Source: Symsagittifera roscoffensis
Lineage: Eukaryota > Xenacoelomorpha > Acoela > Convolutidae
Reading direction: 5' to 3'
DNA length: 64,000 bases
NCBI RefSeq assembly: GCF_963678635.1
Contig: NC_087062.1
Coordinates: forward strand, 82,110,832-82,174,831
The notes beneath the pieces are model-generated. The model had not been told where the DNA came from, did no database searches, and saw only the letters and a program-made list of their open reading frames with translations. Position 1 is the stretch's first letter; each line of letters opens with the position of its first letter. A program made the position numbers and the translations under genes. Shown piece by piece: positions 49,671 through 61,231 of the stretch.

Positions 49671-50588
49671 ATGTTTAATTTTGAGCCTTCACAAATTACA
49701 CAAATCGAATTTGATAAATTAGCAAAACAACTGTTAAAATATTCAACAATCTACGCAACATCAAAATTTGACGTTGGAAAAATTAGTTCATCACTACACC
49801 TCCCGTTAAAACCCGACGCAGTTTTCAAGAAACAAAGTGCTAGTAAAGTACCAATTCATTTACACGACAAAGTAAATAGATTACTTGATATTTTAGAACA
49901 ATACGAAATTATCTCACCAGTAAATAAGGAAGAACAACCGAATGGTAACACTTTTATCGACCCTGTTATCATTCTAGCAAAAAGTGAATCACTAAAAATA
50001 GTTTTAAACGCTAGATACCTCAATTCACTAATTGACGAATCAAAATGCAATTGGCCTATTGAATCCATACAAGTTATCTTAACAAAGATAAATGGTAAAT
50101 ATTTAACAACCGCAGATATGAATAGTGCTTATAATCGAATGCCACTAGATGAACAATCACGACGTTTTACACAATTTGTTATTAGAAATCAACAATATGA
50201 TTTCACTCGCTTACTCTATGGAATATCAATAGGACCAGCAGCTTTTTCAGCTTTTATGAGTAGAATTTTTAGACCACTAATACTCAAGAAAAAAGCAATC
50301 ACATACTTAGATGATGTTTTTATGCAATCACAAACAGAAGAAGAAACGTTTACAGTTTTAGAACAGTATCATAAAATACTTCAGAACGAAAATCTGAAGG
50401 CAGCTCCCGATAAACCACACTTCTTTCTAACACGCGTTAAGTTTTTAGGATATGATATAGAACGAGAAACTATCACTTCATTAAAATCACGCATTGATGC
50501 TATTCAAAAACTTCAGCCACCAACAAATAAAAAGAAAATCCAAGAGTTCCTTGGAATGTTAAATTTCTTAAGTAAATATGTTTAAAAA
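49671..50588 (+). pseudogene. pol: Element B reverse transcriptase
   Basis: The frame is open for 304 codons from the ATG at 49671 to TAA 50583. All RT landmarks are present: a fingers region, 'TADMNSAY' with the first catalytic Asp (50115-50117), 'LLYGISIGPAAFSAFM' in the palm, and Tyr-Leu-Asp-Asp at 50304-50315, then the thumb with 'KVKFLGYDI'-like sequence ('VKFLGYDIE'). The stop lies just before the connection to RNase H, and the same frame continues directly afterwards. The domain looks intact apart from the stop and is the best-preserved part of pol. Confidence 0.9.
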
Positions 50589-51356
50589 ATGCAATTATTC
50601 TTAAGACCCTTCTATAATATCCTCAGACAACAAAATAATTTTGAATGGGCCACTGAACACCAAACACGACTTGAAGAAATTAAAAAACTTTTAACTGAAC
50701 AAATTTCCAACACAATTCCAGATCCAAATCAACCATTTTATGCAATGTGCGATGCTTCAAATTTTGGCATCGGCGCAGCATTGCTACAATCACATAGTGG
50801 AACAAATAAAATGAATCTTATATCAGCAAATTCACGATTATTCACTCAGGCAGAGCTACGACTCTCAACTCTAATGAGAGAACTTACAGCTATAATTTAT
50901 ACACTTACAGAATATGATTGTCTGATACTTGGATCAAAACATCCAACAGTTCTATTCACAGATCACAAACCAATTATTTTTCTCTTTAAACAAAAGTCAA
51001 ATCCAAATTATAGAGTTTATAGATTTCAACTAATTCTAATGAAATTTCCAAACTTACATATAGTTTGGACAGCAGGAAAAAACCTTGCGTTACCGGATAC
51101 ATTAGGTCAAAATACGCCACCTGAATTACTCACAAGAAAAACTACAGTTGAAATACCACAAAATAATAAATTTTATCTTGTAAAAGATGAAATATCACCC
51201 CGACTAGAATGCAAATATGCAGTAAAAACTAATATTGATCAATCACAGATCAATAATCTGCAACATTTTCCACTCTACTTAGATTGCCAGAATAATCACT
51301 ACGAAATTGATTTACTAGGCACATCACTTTTTAAACCAACTCCATACTCACAATGA
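50589..51356 (+). pseudogene. pol: Element B RNase H
   Basis: Continues the RT frame after one TAA. 'MCDASNFGIGAAL' carries the first Asp, 'LSTLMRELTAI' the Glu, and 'LFTDHKPI' the next Asp. 'LPDTLGQN' matches the C-terminal 'D-x-L-S-R' element with Ser-Arg changed to Gly-Gln. It ends at TGA 51354-51356, with the frame continuing into the integrase linker. Confidence 0.88.
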
Positions 51357-53189
51357 ATAAAAAACAAGACTCAACAAAAAAGAATAAAACAACAATCGCA
51401 TAAAAAAGACCTTTTTCCATTAATCGAAAAAAAAAATTTAACCGTTAAAACAAACTTATCAGGACCGCAAACAAATGATTCAAAATACACAATAAATCAA
51501 ATTTTTGACCTCCGTGACCCACTTGACACAATTCACCTATCAAAACTAGAAATTGACAATGTTTTTCACCCCCCAACAGATAAATTCACCCTTGAACTCT
51601 TAAAACAATATCAAAATCTCGACCCAGTAATTAGACAATTAAAATCATGGCACAAATACAAAACTAATCACGTAAGAGCAGATACCACAATTTTAGGAAA
51701 TAAAACACTCCTCCGATATTTCCGAAAATTTAATAACACAGCAATTAATGAAAATACAGATCTTTTCGAATATAATTTAAATGATTCAAAAGTTCCCTGT
51801 CTTCCTTTAAGTATGATATTAATAGCTTTTAACATCTCACATACACAAAATACTAAAGGACACTCCGGATCAGAGAAAACATACTTTAACTTCACACAAA
51901 ATTTTTATTTCCCAAATGCACCAATTTGGATAAAAGTATTACGCAATGATTGTATAATATGTCAGTTAAACAAACCTTATCCAAATCAAAAACAAATAGC
52001 ACAAAAACAAGATTTTAAAGGAAAAATTTTATATTTCAAACATCGTATTTCATTCGATACAAAAGGACCAATTTCACCATCATCTGAAGGAAACTCCTAC
52101 ATTATGGTAATTGTTGACGCATTTACACATTATGTAGCACTTAACCCAGTACCACATTGTAACGCTTATTACGCTTACACAACACTTTATGAACACTGGA
52201 TAGCCAAGTTCGGACTACCCGAAATTTTAGTTACAGACAACGGTACAGAATTCATAAATAATGAAATCATCACACTATGTCATTTATATAACATCAAACA
52301 CGAACCACGTACATCTCATGCACCTTGGACAAACGGCTTAGTCGAAGGTATGAACCGTTCACTACAAGAATATCTTAGATGTATCATCAATGGAAATGAT
52401 ACAAGATACACCGAATGGTCAGCAGATGTAAAACTATTTCCCTTAGCATATAATTCACAAATCACGACAACTCTAGGAATGTCACCAGACGAAATGGTTT
52501 TTAATCAAAAGCCACGTAAACCAATTATGTTTACAGCAAACTCTCATAAAAATGCACAAAGTCATTGTCAACCGAATAAAGACTCAATTTGTTATAACCT
52601 ACCTTTACACACACATGATGAAGATCATTTTCATCACCCACAAATTCTTAAATTAGCCTCCGGTACACACACCGAATGGATTTTAAATAGAGATAAAAAA
52701 CACAATGAAATTTACCAAAAAGTAACAAAAAAGTTGTTACAAAGGCAAAACATTAATGAACAAATAAATTCACGCTTTACACCAGCCTCCGATTTAAAAA
52801 TTGGAACATTTGTTTTAATACCTAAATTTAACACTCAAAAAGGAATTTCTAAAAAACTACAATCCCTTCGTAAAGGACCATACCAAATAATTGCCAAACC
52901 CACTGACGTAACATATAAAATCTCCGACTTAGACCAAAAAGAAATTGTTCAACATCGAAACAATCTATTACCTTATTACCCAAAAGAATACGCACTACGC
53001 GAACTAACTCAATTATATTCTTTCACAGGTTTAAAATTTATTCAAAATAACCCACATACGGAAAATGAAACAAAAGAACAACATGACATTCACCTCGAAA
53101 ACCAAAATAAAAAATCAACTACAATGAAAAACAATACAAAAAAGCTAGATCAAAATATTCCTCAAAAAGAAAGAAAAAATAGAAAATGA
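51357..53189 (+). pseudogene. pol: Element B integrase, first (full) copy
   Basis: The frame follows the RNase H frame without shift, so RT to integrase has only two stops in 3.5 kb. A linker of about 150 codons leads to a finger with His of 'GHSGSEK' and Cys-x2-Cys ('CIICQ'). The core has Asp at 52056-52058, Asp at 52236-52238 and Glu at 52344-52346; the last two are 35 residues apart. A GPY/F-type module ('GPYQIIAKP') sits near the C-terminus at about 52876, followed by a Lys/Asn-rich tail. The frame from about 51.36 to 53.19 kb is fully open, so the integrase itself is potentially intact. Confidence 0.9.
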
Positions 53190-53335
53190 CAGAAAAAATT
53201 ATACCCCAAGAACAAGTCGACAAATCAGAACATAGAGAGTCATCACGACTTAGAAATCAACCACGCAAAAACTACAAGACATTCATCCCACAATCTAAAA
53301 TATTAAAGAAAGTTGAATTTCAAAAACAGCTTTAA
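53186..53335 (+). CDS. Short basic ORF overlapping the integrase stop
   Basis: An ATG overlaps the integrase TGA as ATGA and opens 49 codons. The product has 'SRLRNQPRKNYK', like the Arg/Pro-rich tails that end gypsy pol proteins, and a final 'LKKVEFQKQL'. The same ORF is preserved in the duplicate at 55005-55152. It was probably read by frameshift or re-initiation as the pol C-terminus. Confidence 0.5.
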   Translation: MTEKIIPQEQVDKSEHRESSRLRNQPRKNYKTFIPQSKILKKVEFQKQL

Positions 53336-53662
53336 TTTTACAATTAATAATCTTTGCACCTCTGAAATATTTTGAACTTTCTTTTTTCAAAATAACATGC
53401 TGACAAACACGCAGCGATTCTAGTTCAAAATTAGCCAATAGGATTCATTCAATCCGTCACCTTCTATAACTCTAACACAAACCAATTAGACGAAAGATAT
53501 TAAACTCCAGGCATATCTATAACTATAACTTTACGACCTCCAGGTCAAAAATAGGCAAACCATTCCAACTTGACAACCAAAATAAATATCACCATAATAT
53601 CATAACCCTCCCTTATCTAATAACCCAAAGATCAACAATATTTCCCCAACTCAGACCTCAAA
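53336..53662 (+). other. Spacer after integrase, copy 1
   Basis: Non-coding. It is repeated at 55153-55475, with phrases 'aacatgctgacaaacacgca' and 'gacctccaggtcaaaaata' in both. It ends at 'cagacctcaaa', where the integrase duplicate begins. Confidence 0.8.
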
Positions 53663-55152
53663 TACATTAAAGGACACTCTGGATCAGAGAAAACATATTC
53701 AAATTTCATACAAAATTGTTATTTCTCAAATGCACCAATTTGGATAAAAGTACTATGCAATGATTGTATAGTATGTCAGCTAAATAAAACTTATCCAAAT
53801 CAAAACAAATAGCACAAAAACAAGATTTTAAAGGACAAAGTTTATACTTTAACCATCGTATTTCAATTGATACAAAAGGACCAATTTCACCATCATCTGA
53901 AGGAAACTCCTACATTATGGTAATTGTTGACGCATTTACACATTATGTAGCACTTAACCCAGTACCACATTGTAACGCTTATTACGCTTACACAACACTT
54001 TATGAACACTGGATAGCCAAGTTCGGACTACCCGAAATTTTAGTTACAGACAACGGTACAGAATTCATAAATAATGAAATCATCACACTATGCCACTTAT
54101 ATAACATCAAACATAAACCACGTACATCCCATGCACCTTGGACAAACGGTTTAGTCGAAGGTATGAACCGTTCACTACAAGAATATCTCCGATGTATCAT
54201 AAATGGAAATGATACAAAATACACAGAATGGTCAGCAGATGTAAAATTATTTCCCTTAGCATACAATTCACAAATCACGACAACTTTAGGAAGGTCACCA
54301 TACAAAATGGTTTTTGATCAAAAGCCACGTGAACCAATTATGTTTACAGCAAACTCCCATAAAAATGCACAAGGTTATTGCCAACCAAATAAAGACTCAA
54401 TTTGTTATAACCTACCTTTACACACACATGATGAAGATCATTTTCATCACCCACAATTTCTTAAATTAGCCTCCGGCACACACACACCAAATGGATTTTA
54501 AATAGAGATAGAAAAACACAATGAAATTTACCAAAAAGTAACAAAGAAATTGTTACAAAGGCAAAACATTAACGACCAAATTAATTCACGCTTCACACCA
54601 GCCACAGATTTAAAAATTGGAACATTTGTCTTAATACCTAATTTTTATACACAAAAGGGAATCTCTAAAAAATTACAACCCCTTCGAAAAGGACCATACC
54701 AAATAATTGCCAAACCCACTGACGTAACGTATAAACTCACAGATTCAAATAAAAAGGAAATTGTTCAACATCGTAACAATCTATTGCCCTTACTAACCAA
54801 AAGAATACGCACTACGCGAATTAACTCAATTATTTTCTTTCACAGGTTTAAAAGTTATTCAAAATCATCCACATACAGAAAAAGAAATAGATGAACAAGA
54901 CAACGTTCATCTTGAAGATCAAAATCAAAAACAAACCAAACTTAAAAACAATCAAAAAATATCAGACCCAAAAATATCTCATAGAGAAAGAAAAAACAGG
55001 AAAATGATAGAAAAAAATTTACCACAAGAACGAATAGAAAAATCAGAACATAGAGAATTATCACGACTTAGAAATCAACCACGTAAAAACCACAAAACAT
55101 TCATTCCACAATCTAAAATACTAAAGAAAGTTGAATTTCAAAAACAACTTTG
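53663..55152 (+). pseudogene. pol: Element B integrase, partial second copy
   Basis: A tandem copy at 1813-1814 bp offset, starting at the zinc finger ('GHSGSEK'). A 1-bp deletion near 53808 shifts the frame between finger and core. The core then reads with all three acidic residues present, including Asp at about 53870, Asp at 54049 and Glu at 54157. A frame break near 54490 and another near 54790 separate the GPY/F part. The overlapping small basic ORF is retained (ATG at 55005). Differences from copy 1 are mostly synonymous in the core. Confidence 0.88.
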
Positions 55153-55494
55153 ATTTTAATAAATAATTTTTGCATCTCTGGATCATTTTGAACTTTCATT
55201 TTTCAAAATAACATGCTGACAAACACGCAACAATTCTAGTTCAGATTCAGCCAATAGGATTCACTTACATCCGTCACCTTCTATATCTATAACACCAACA
55301 AATTAGCCGAAAGATATTAAACTCCAGGAATATCTATAATTATCACTTTACAACCTCCAGGTCAAAAATAAGCAACCCGCTAAAACTTGACAACTAAAAT
55401 AAATACCAGCATAATATTACAACCCTCCCCTATCTAATAACGCAAAGATCAACAATATTTTCCCAACTCAGACCTCAAAAACCATCCAACCAAA
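55153..55494 (+). other. Spacer after integrase, copy 2
   Basis: Diverged repeat of 53336-53662. It is non-coding and continues into unique sequence after about 55475. Confidence 0.8.
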
Positions 55495-55559
55495 AATGAC
55501 AAATTAGCTTAAAGTAAAAAAGAACCATATTCATTTGGCCTAAAGTACAAATATCTCAA

Positions 55560-55984
55560 AAATACCCCAGATCACCCGACAAATAAAAAGAAAGCAAAGA
55601 AGACCTCCCAAAATCCATAAAATTAGCCCACAACAACTTTTCACAAAACTCAACCCACTTGTCAAAAAATCAATAAATAACTCGACCACACTTGAATCTC
55701 GCCTCAAACAACAAAAAATGTTCAACAAAGAAATCATTTCTTAAATGCTCTTCTCTCGATCAGTCAATATCTTTAAAAATACATTTTTAAATCTTCTAAT
55801 AAATATTTTCATAGTATTGAAACTTTTGTTCGTATTTCTATTTGATACCTTTGAAGCTTTTATAATCATTTTAATAATTTTTTGGAAAATTTTTTTAATT
55901 TTCTACTCTCTATTTAAAATATATCTCCAACTTTCCCAAATCATTGATCATATTCACAGGTACAATAATCCGAAGTCTATTTAA
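55560..55984 (+). pseudogene. Hydrophobic ORF, possible old envelope membrane anchor
   Basis: One frame carries a polar, Ser/Asn/Lys-rich segment (about 55.6-55.74 kb). After a TAA directly before the ATG at 55745 it carries about 60 strongly hydrophobic residues, enough for two membrane helices, then a short tail to 55984. Polar, helix-prone sequence followed by a membrane segment is what the end of a fusion glycoprotein looks like. The family cannot be recognised. It could equally be a small accessory membrane protein. Confidence 0.4.
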
Positions 55985-56169
55985 ATGATACAAACAATTT
56001 TTAGTAGAACAGATATTTTTTTTACTATTTGTAATTTTCATCATATTTCTATCATCCCTAATATTGACAATGTGCAAATGTGTAAAAAAGACAATAGTCA
56101 CATTCGCCTTAGCAACAATCCTTTAAATTCTTTTCATTGAAGAATACTACAATAAACATAAAAACCCAC
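55985..56169 (+). other. Short gap between hydrophobic and accessory ORFs
   Basis: Fragments of hydrophobic coding-like sequence with stops. Nothing can be assigned. Confidence 0.4.
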
Positions 56170-56783
56170 TAGAAAAAATCAATTGAACACTTTCAAAAAT
56201 TGCTAACCATTAATCACAAAATCAGTCTTCACCGACATCATCCCAAGAAAACCCAACAATACCTACAACTACCCAAAACCTCCAAACATCCACACGAATT
56301 TCTTTCCAAGATAATCCATACACTTTTGAAGAACGACACGCTCGCTCATCCGAACCATTAGAACCAGTTCAGCGACAGGCACCTCTAAGTGAACCATTAC
56401 ATAACTTGTATCCCACATTACCACAAGAATTAAGTAGAATAAGAATCATTAGTCAAAACCAAAATACAGTTGAAATAAATAGACAAATAATACATCCACG
56501 ACAAAACAGAAGTTCTCAAACCCCTAGAGTTCATTTTGATATACCCCAATCACCAACACCGACAACTCCAGAAATTTCAAGTAGTACATTGCGAGAAACT
56601 CCCACACTACTTTCACAACCGAGCACCTCAAATATACCCTCAGATTACTTAGGTTCAACACCAACATCTGAACAAATACGTGAAAATCCATTTAACCCCC
56701 CCTCCCCCCCCCCCCCCCCAATCCCACAGCACGACTACCATATTGGGCAACTCACTCATATACACAAGGTGAACCAAACTTAG
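56170..56783 (+). pseudogene. Pro/Ser/Thr-rich accessory ORF, copy 1 N-terminal part
   Basis: A frame is open from about 56.2 kb without a clear ATG to 56783. The sequence is rich in Pro, Ser, Thr and Gln and looks disordered. A poly-C run at 56696-56719 encodes Pro repeats and is longer than in the other copy, shifting the frame; coding-like sequence then continues in a neighbouring frame to about 56892. It is not a known gag or pol domain. From 56547 on it belongs to the duplicated module. Confidence 0.5.
56696..56719 (+). repeat. Poly-C run in accessory ORF, copy 1
   Basis: Seven C, one T and sixteen C. The matching run at 61090-61100 has eleven C. The length difference changes the reading frame. 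Confidence 0.9.
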
Positions 56784-56874
56784 TAAACGATCCAATAGAT
56801 ATTTCTGCGGATACAACACTATCATCACTACCAGAAACATTATCACTACCGTCAACACCATCATTAAGTCAAAT

Positions 56875-57334
56875 TTCACGCTTTTCCCTTTAAATTTCCC
56901 AAATAATCTCGACGCAAGATATCGAGAACAATCATCAACAAATATCCCTTTACGACTAGACTGGAATACAATCATAGCACCCCCACCATTATTTGGACAA
57001 AATCAAGATAGTAACCGACTCCACAGTTGGGCACTCAACAGACTACAATATAGACAAGATATCCAAGAAGATATTCGTGAACACAAAATTCAAATACTTC
57101 AACAAAATGGTCTCCAAAGGAAATTCGAAATCACGATCAAACTTAATAAAATTGTTCAACATCCCTACCAATTAAATCCACAAAACATAACAGCTCAATC
57201 GCTACCACCACCATTTATAACAATTGAAGTAGTATATAAATACGATAGATATACCAAAAACACAATTGGTTACATCACATTTTATAAACCATACTCAGGA
57301 TTATCATACACATGTATATTCTTAAAATATTAAC
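56875..57334 (+). pseudogene. Conserved accessory ORF before envelope, copy 1
   Basis: A frame open from near 56.83 kb to TAA 57332 encodes about 150 residues with 'PPPLFGQ', a Leu/Gln/Arg-rich helix and an aromatic C-terminus. It corresponds to the ORF at 61232-61714 in the second module with few changes. Its last 20 or so bases overlap the envelope ATG at 57312 in another frame. A folded domain seems likely from its composition, in contrast to the low-complexity region before it. I do not recognise it. Confidence 0.5.
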
Positions 57335-59395
57335 ATTTCAACACATCTTTTTTCTAGTATTTTCCGACCAAAACACAAATCCTTCTCCTCGCACAGGACC
57401 CCAGGATTTATTAGTAACACACTACGACTGTGAAGAAAACGAACAAAAAACACTACACAAGTATGCAATAAATCAAGTATCACAATGCGAAACAGAACCG
57501 CAAGCTATAGAAACTACAAATGTAATAGCAACATTGTATTCAAAAGCCCGAGCAACAACAATCACAGGATATACATTTACAGCAACATTTTCCGAAAAGA
57601 AAGTACACTGTTCACAAGATTCCAATGGAAATAAGAACTGACTTGATCACGAATCATTTTATCAAAGTAATATAGAACGAATTTTACATCTAAATGCCGA
57701 TGATTGTAAAAACGAACTACTCAGACTAAACATCACAAGAAATAGAAACACAGACAGGAAAATAGTAAACTTCCAAGTTTTTGCCGATTCTGTACACCAA
57801 TCACAACTTGAAAGATATCAAGGACATATAAAACCAGACGAAAAATATCCATACAACGGCGCACACGCAAGATTAACTTATGACAAACACGATAAACACT
57901 GGATACCACACATTGGAATAAATGACCCCTCAAACTGCAGAGCAGACACAAAAAATAAAGGATATCAAGAAATAATGTTTTTCGATTGGAAAATACAACT
58001 CGAAAAAGTACAACTCACACGAGATTTATCAGATAACACAATAATCTATCAAGAAATTAGATTACCTTGCAAAAATGATCAAGGTTATTGTGACCATACA
58101 ACACGGACACAAGCAACAATTGTTTGGTTTCCCGAAGATACAAGCACAACATTTCAAGTAGCAAAAATACACGCTCGAATGATAAAATTTCATGAAAAAT
58201 ATTTTTTAGAATCAATTCCATACGAACAAGTAAATCCATTCCGAAAACAAAGTAATGTTCTTAGAAATATTCATGATAAAGAAAATAAATTAACACGTTT
58301 CCAAATCAATCAAGAAACAGAAATTGCATGCAAATACAGAAATCCACTTTATAAAACACAATATTCTGAAATACTTGTCGAATACGAAAAAGGTTTCGAC
58401 ATGACCACTGGAAAAATAAAATTTAACCCCTATGCCACAAGTCACCCTCTAAATGAAGGAGCATCATACATAACAGTTAACTTTCAAAAAAGCACAGGTC
58501 AATCTGGTGGAAAGCTAAAGCCACATGACAGTAGAAGCACACGTTTACAAGAACTATCACTGATGAATAACACCTATTTCGGTAATATTCATTACGATAT
58601 TTACTTAGAAATGAAGTTAGACTACACAATCAGTCGAATTTTTCAAGAAATGTCACTCCACGAATTAGAAACACTTATGCGCACTGGAAAGGACACAAAT
58701 CCTACAATCACTCGCACTAGCAGTACTAAAAATACCCTACGCAGGATACTTATTGTCAGGAAATAGATCAAATTTTCTAGACTACGAAGGAAATATTTTA
58801 TGGTTTTATACATGTACCAAAAAAGTATCACCACTATATGTTTTTGAAGACAAACGTTGTTATAAAAGAATCCCTATATTCAATAAAAGTAAAGTACATT
58901 TTGTCGACACACTTTCAAGACGAACATATTTTTGGGATACCGCAGTCCCTGGTGGATCAGAAAATAGCCACAAGGTAATACAATTGAATCTTGATAAAGA
59001 TAAATACTATCTCCTCACACCATACCCTACGTTAATGCAATCACTTAAAAAAATTTCACCCTAAAGTATCAGAGCTATTGCTTGTAATCCAAATATTGAT
59101 ATACAATCAATTGGAAAATATTATAAATCAGACATCCAACATCACATTAGAACACAACAATTTCAGGAATTATTAACACAAATGGACACAAAACAAAGAC
59201 AGTCAATTGACCAGAATTTAAGAAAACTTGCCGAAACCGCAGATATTTATACACAAGCTTATAGGGGGTGTTTTAAAGACATTAAAGATTACATATATTT
59301 AAACGGTGACAAATACAGACCACAAGATATTTCACCTATAAATATTTTCAGTTTTGTCACCCTAAAGAACGAAATTCTAGAAATTACATCTTAGA
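57312..59395 (+). pseudogene. env: Envelope-like glycoprotein, copy 1, broken
   Basis: Starts at ATG 57312 with a hydrophobic signal-peptide-like stretch of about 18 residues. A Cys-rich ectodomain follows (a 'YDCEEN' motif near residue 38, further paired Cys, and 'LPCKNDQGYCDH' near 58065). A TGA at 57639-57641 interrupts the frame, which then reads on to about 58766. There an 8-bp deletion relative to copy 2 shifts it, and the frame continues from 58753 with a TAA at 59062 and ends at 59395. Total length would be near 690 codons. The pattern suggests a surface glycoprotein of the kind captured by env-bearing retroelements. The viral source is uncertain; a chuvirus- or mononegavirus-type glycoprotein is a guess. 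It would mediate cell entry if intact, and it is not. Confidence 0.65.
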
Positions 59396-59876
59396 AAAAT
59401 TAACTATCTTATACGCAATGTTTAACTTTATAGGATTTCTTTTTTCACTCTTAGCTATACACACACAAGTACACAGACAAGCAAGTGTAGCACGTATACT
59501 GTTTGCAGGATTTTTTGGAAAATTTCATCATCAATAAACAAAATACTTCTAGATGCACAAATAAAAAAATATAACACAAAAATATCCACAAGACAAAACA
59601 CTTACGACGAAGAACACAATAATATAGAGATAACACCTACCGCACCACAGTTGCCACCCCTACCAAAAAACGATTCATTATCATTAGTTCCCCGTAATTT
59701 CCGAAACCTAGCAATCACAAATAATCCAAATTCTAGACCAAATATAGCACAAAGCCCCATCCAACATATAAAGTTACATCATTCACAAAATGATAATACA
59801 TACGAAAAAATTATAGAACAACCCCACACCAAGACTTTCAGTCTCAAAATAATCATTTTTTTTAGCCCACGATGAG
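59396..59876 (+). pseudogene. Membrane anchor and tail region after envelope, copy 1
   Basis: From the ATG at 59417 a short frame encodes a hydrophobic segment ('FNFIGFLFSLL') and a second one ('ARILFAGFF'). A neighbouring frame continues with a polar tail containing a Pro-rich 'LPPLP' and ends at 59876. This looks like the transmembrane anchor and cytoplasmic tail of the envelope gene, split off by a frame change. Compared with copy 2 (63811), about 18 bp between the two hydrophobic parts are missing. Confidence 0.5.
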
Positions 59877-60664
59877 CCGACAACTTGGATCCCTCCATGG
59901 CTCAAATTCCCACCCAGCCAACCTCCAAACTCAAATAGCAATAATCCCACTTTTTGCTTTCCCACCAGCTGATTTTCTGATTATTAATATATCATCAAGC
60001 ACGAATATGATACTAACTCAGATATTTCAGTTTTATACCCCATCTCACAATTTAATAACCCTAATGTAGAAACCCCCGACGAATTTGCAGACTCCGAACC
60101 ATCTCCATCAACGTATACTCAGACCAACTCCTCAGTTTTTTCAAAACCCCCTCTTCAACCAATTCCATCAAATCATTCACTCCCATCCGTTTCCACTCCT
60201 TCTTATGCTTCGCAAGTGACCCCAACCTATTCTCCACTTCATTCCGACATATCATATAATAATTCCCCAGATACCCCCCAAATTTCCCAGAAACTTGACA
60301 ATTTTATTATTCTACAACAACAGTTAATACACCCTAACACCCTCACAATACATCAACTATCATCCACAATAGAATCCTCAAACCCACCTACTCCTACACC
60401 CTCCTCAGCTTCCTCCAATCATCCATATCCACCGAAACACCTAGTAGCACTCACCGAGCTTATCGCACTTTTAAATGAAAATTCGCAAATCACACATTCC
60501 CAACCAAACCCGGAACAGCCTGTGAATATATTAATCACGCACACCCACAACATACAAACACGAAAAATTTTCCTGCAATCATCTTACCCTCATTTCCACA
60601 ATATACATTAAACACACCTAACGATACTAATGACACACGAAATTTTGTAGATGAACATGTTTTA
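59877..60664 (+). pseudogene. Pro/Ser/Thr-rich region after envelope, copy 1 side
   Basis: Low-complexity coding-like sequence in changing frames. The longest, at 60216-60611, encodes 131 residues rich in Pro, Ser, Thr, His and Asn. It is not found upstream of copy 1, so it belongs either to the end of the first module or to the start of the second. No domain was recognised. Confidence 0.4.
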
Positions 60665-61153
60665 ATGCCAACACTTCATTGGACAGCTTATCATCAATTT
60701 ACTAACCCCCTTTGCCTACCACTAACTAATACTCATGACAGCATAGAAAAGAACAAAGAGATGTTATATAGACTCACTTCAACACTAACACCTCGACAAT
60801 TTACTTACGTAGGATATAAAAAGTTACTAAAAACATTCACAGCACCCCGAGCTAACGAATTTACAATAGAATATTACGACCATATTATCAACCGACCTAA
60901 TCAAGACCAATTTTTAGATGAAGATCGCTTCGCTAACCCGCAATCACCAACACCGACAACTCCAGAAATTTCAAGTAGTACATTGCGAGAAACTCCCACA
61001 CTACTTTCACAACCGAGCACCTCAAATATACCCTCAGATTACTTAGGTTCAACACCAAGATCTGAACAAATACGTGAAAATCCATTTAACCCCCCCCCCC
61101 AATCCCACATCACGACTACCATATTGGGCAACTCACTCATATACACAAGGTGA
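60665..61153 (+). pseudogene. Accessory ORF leading into the second module
   Basis: The frame is open for 162 codons from ATG 60665 and also upstream of it. The first 92 residues look folded and are unique ('LHWTAYHQF', then a helix-rich segment 'TPRQFTYVGYKKLLK'). From 60941 the frame joins the Pro/Ser/Thr-rich sequence that in copy 1 begins at 56547. The gene is therefore a fusion at the duplication junction, or shows the true N-terminal part that copy 1 has lost. Function unknown. Confidence 0.45.
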
Positions 61154-61231
61154 ACCAAACTTAGTAAACGATCCAATAGATATTTCTACGGATACAACAC
61201 TATCATCACTACCAGAAACATTATCACTACC

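Larger units (their letters stand above)
51850..55475 (+). repeat. Tandem duplication of integrase 3' part plus spacer
   Basis: 51850-53662 and 53664-55475 are direct repeats with about 4-5 percent difference in the core region. The junction is 'cagacctcaaa' followed by 'tacattaaaggac'. No LTR lies between them, so this is an internal duplication or ectopic exchange between element copies. Confidence 0.9.

Noticed and set aside
45777-51356. Alternative genetic code with stops read as Gln
   Set aside because: CAA and CAG are used freely for Gln in the same frames, and the second integrase and envelope copies carry indels as well, so ordinary decay is enough.
55540-55737. Hydrophobic minus-strand frame
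   Set aside because: Reverse shadow of the polar plus-strand segment before the hydrophobic ORF; A/T-rich DNA often reads hydrophobic on the opposite strand.
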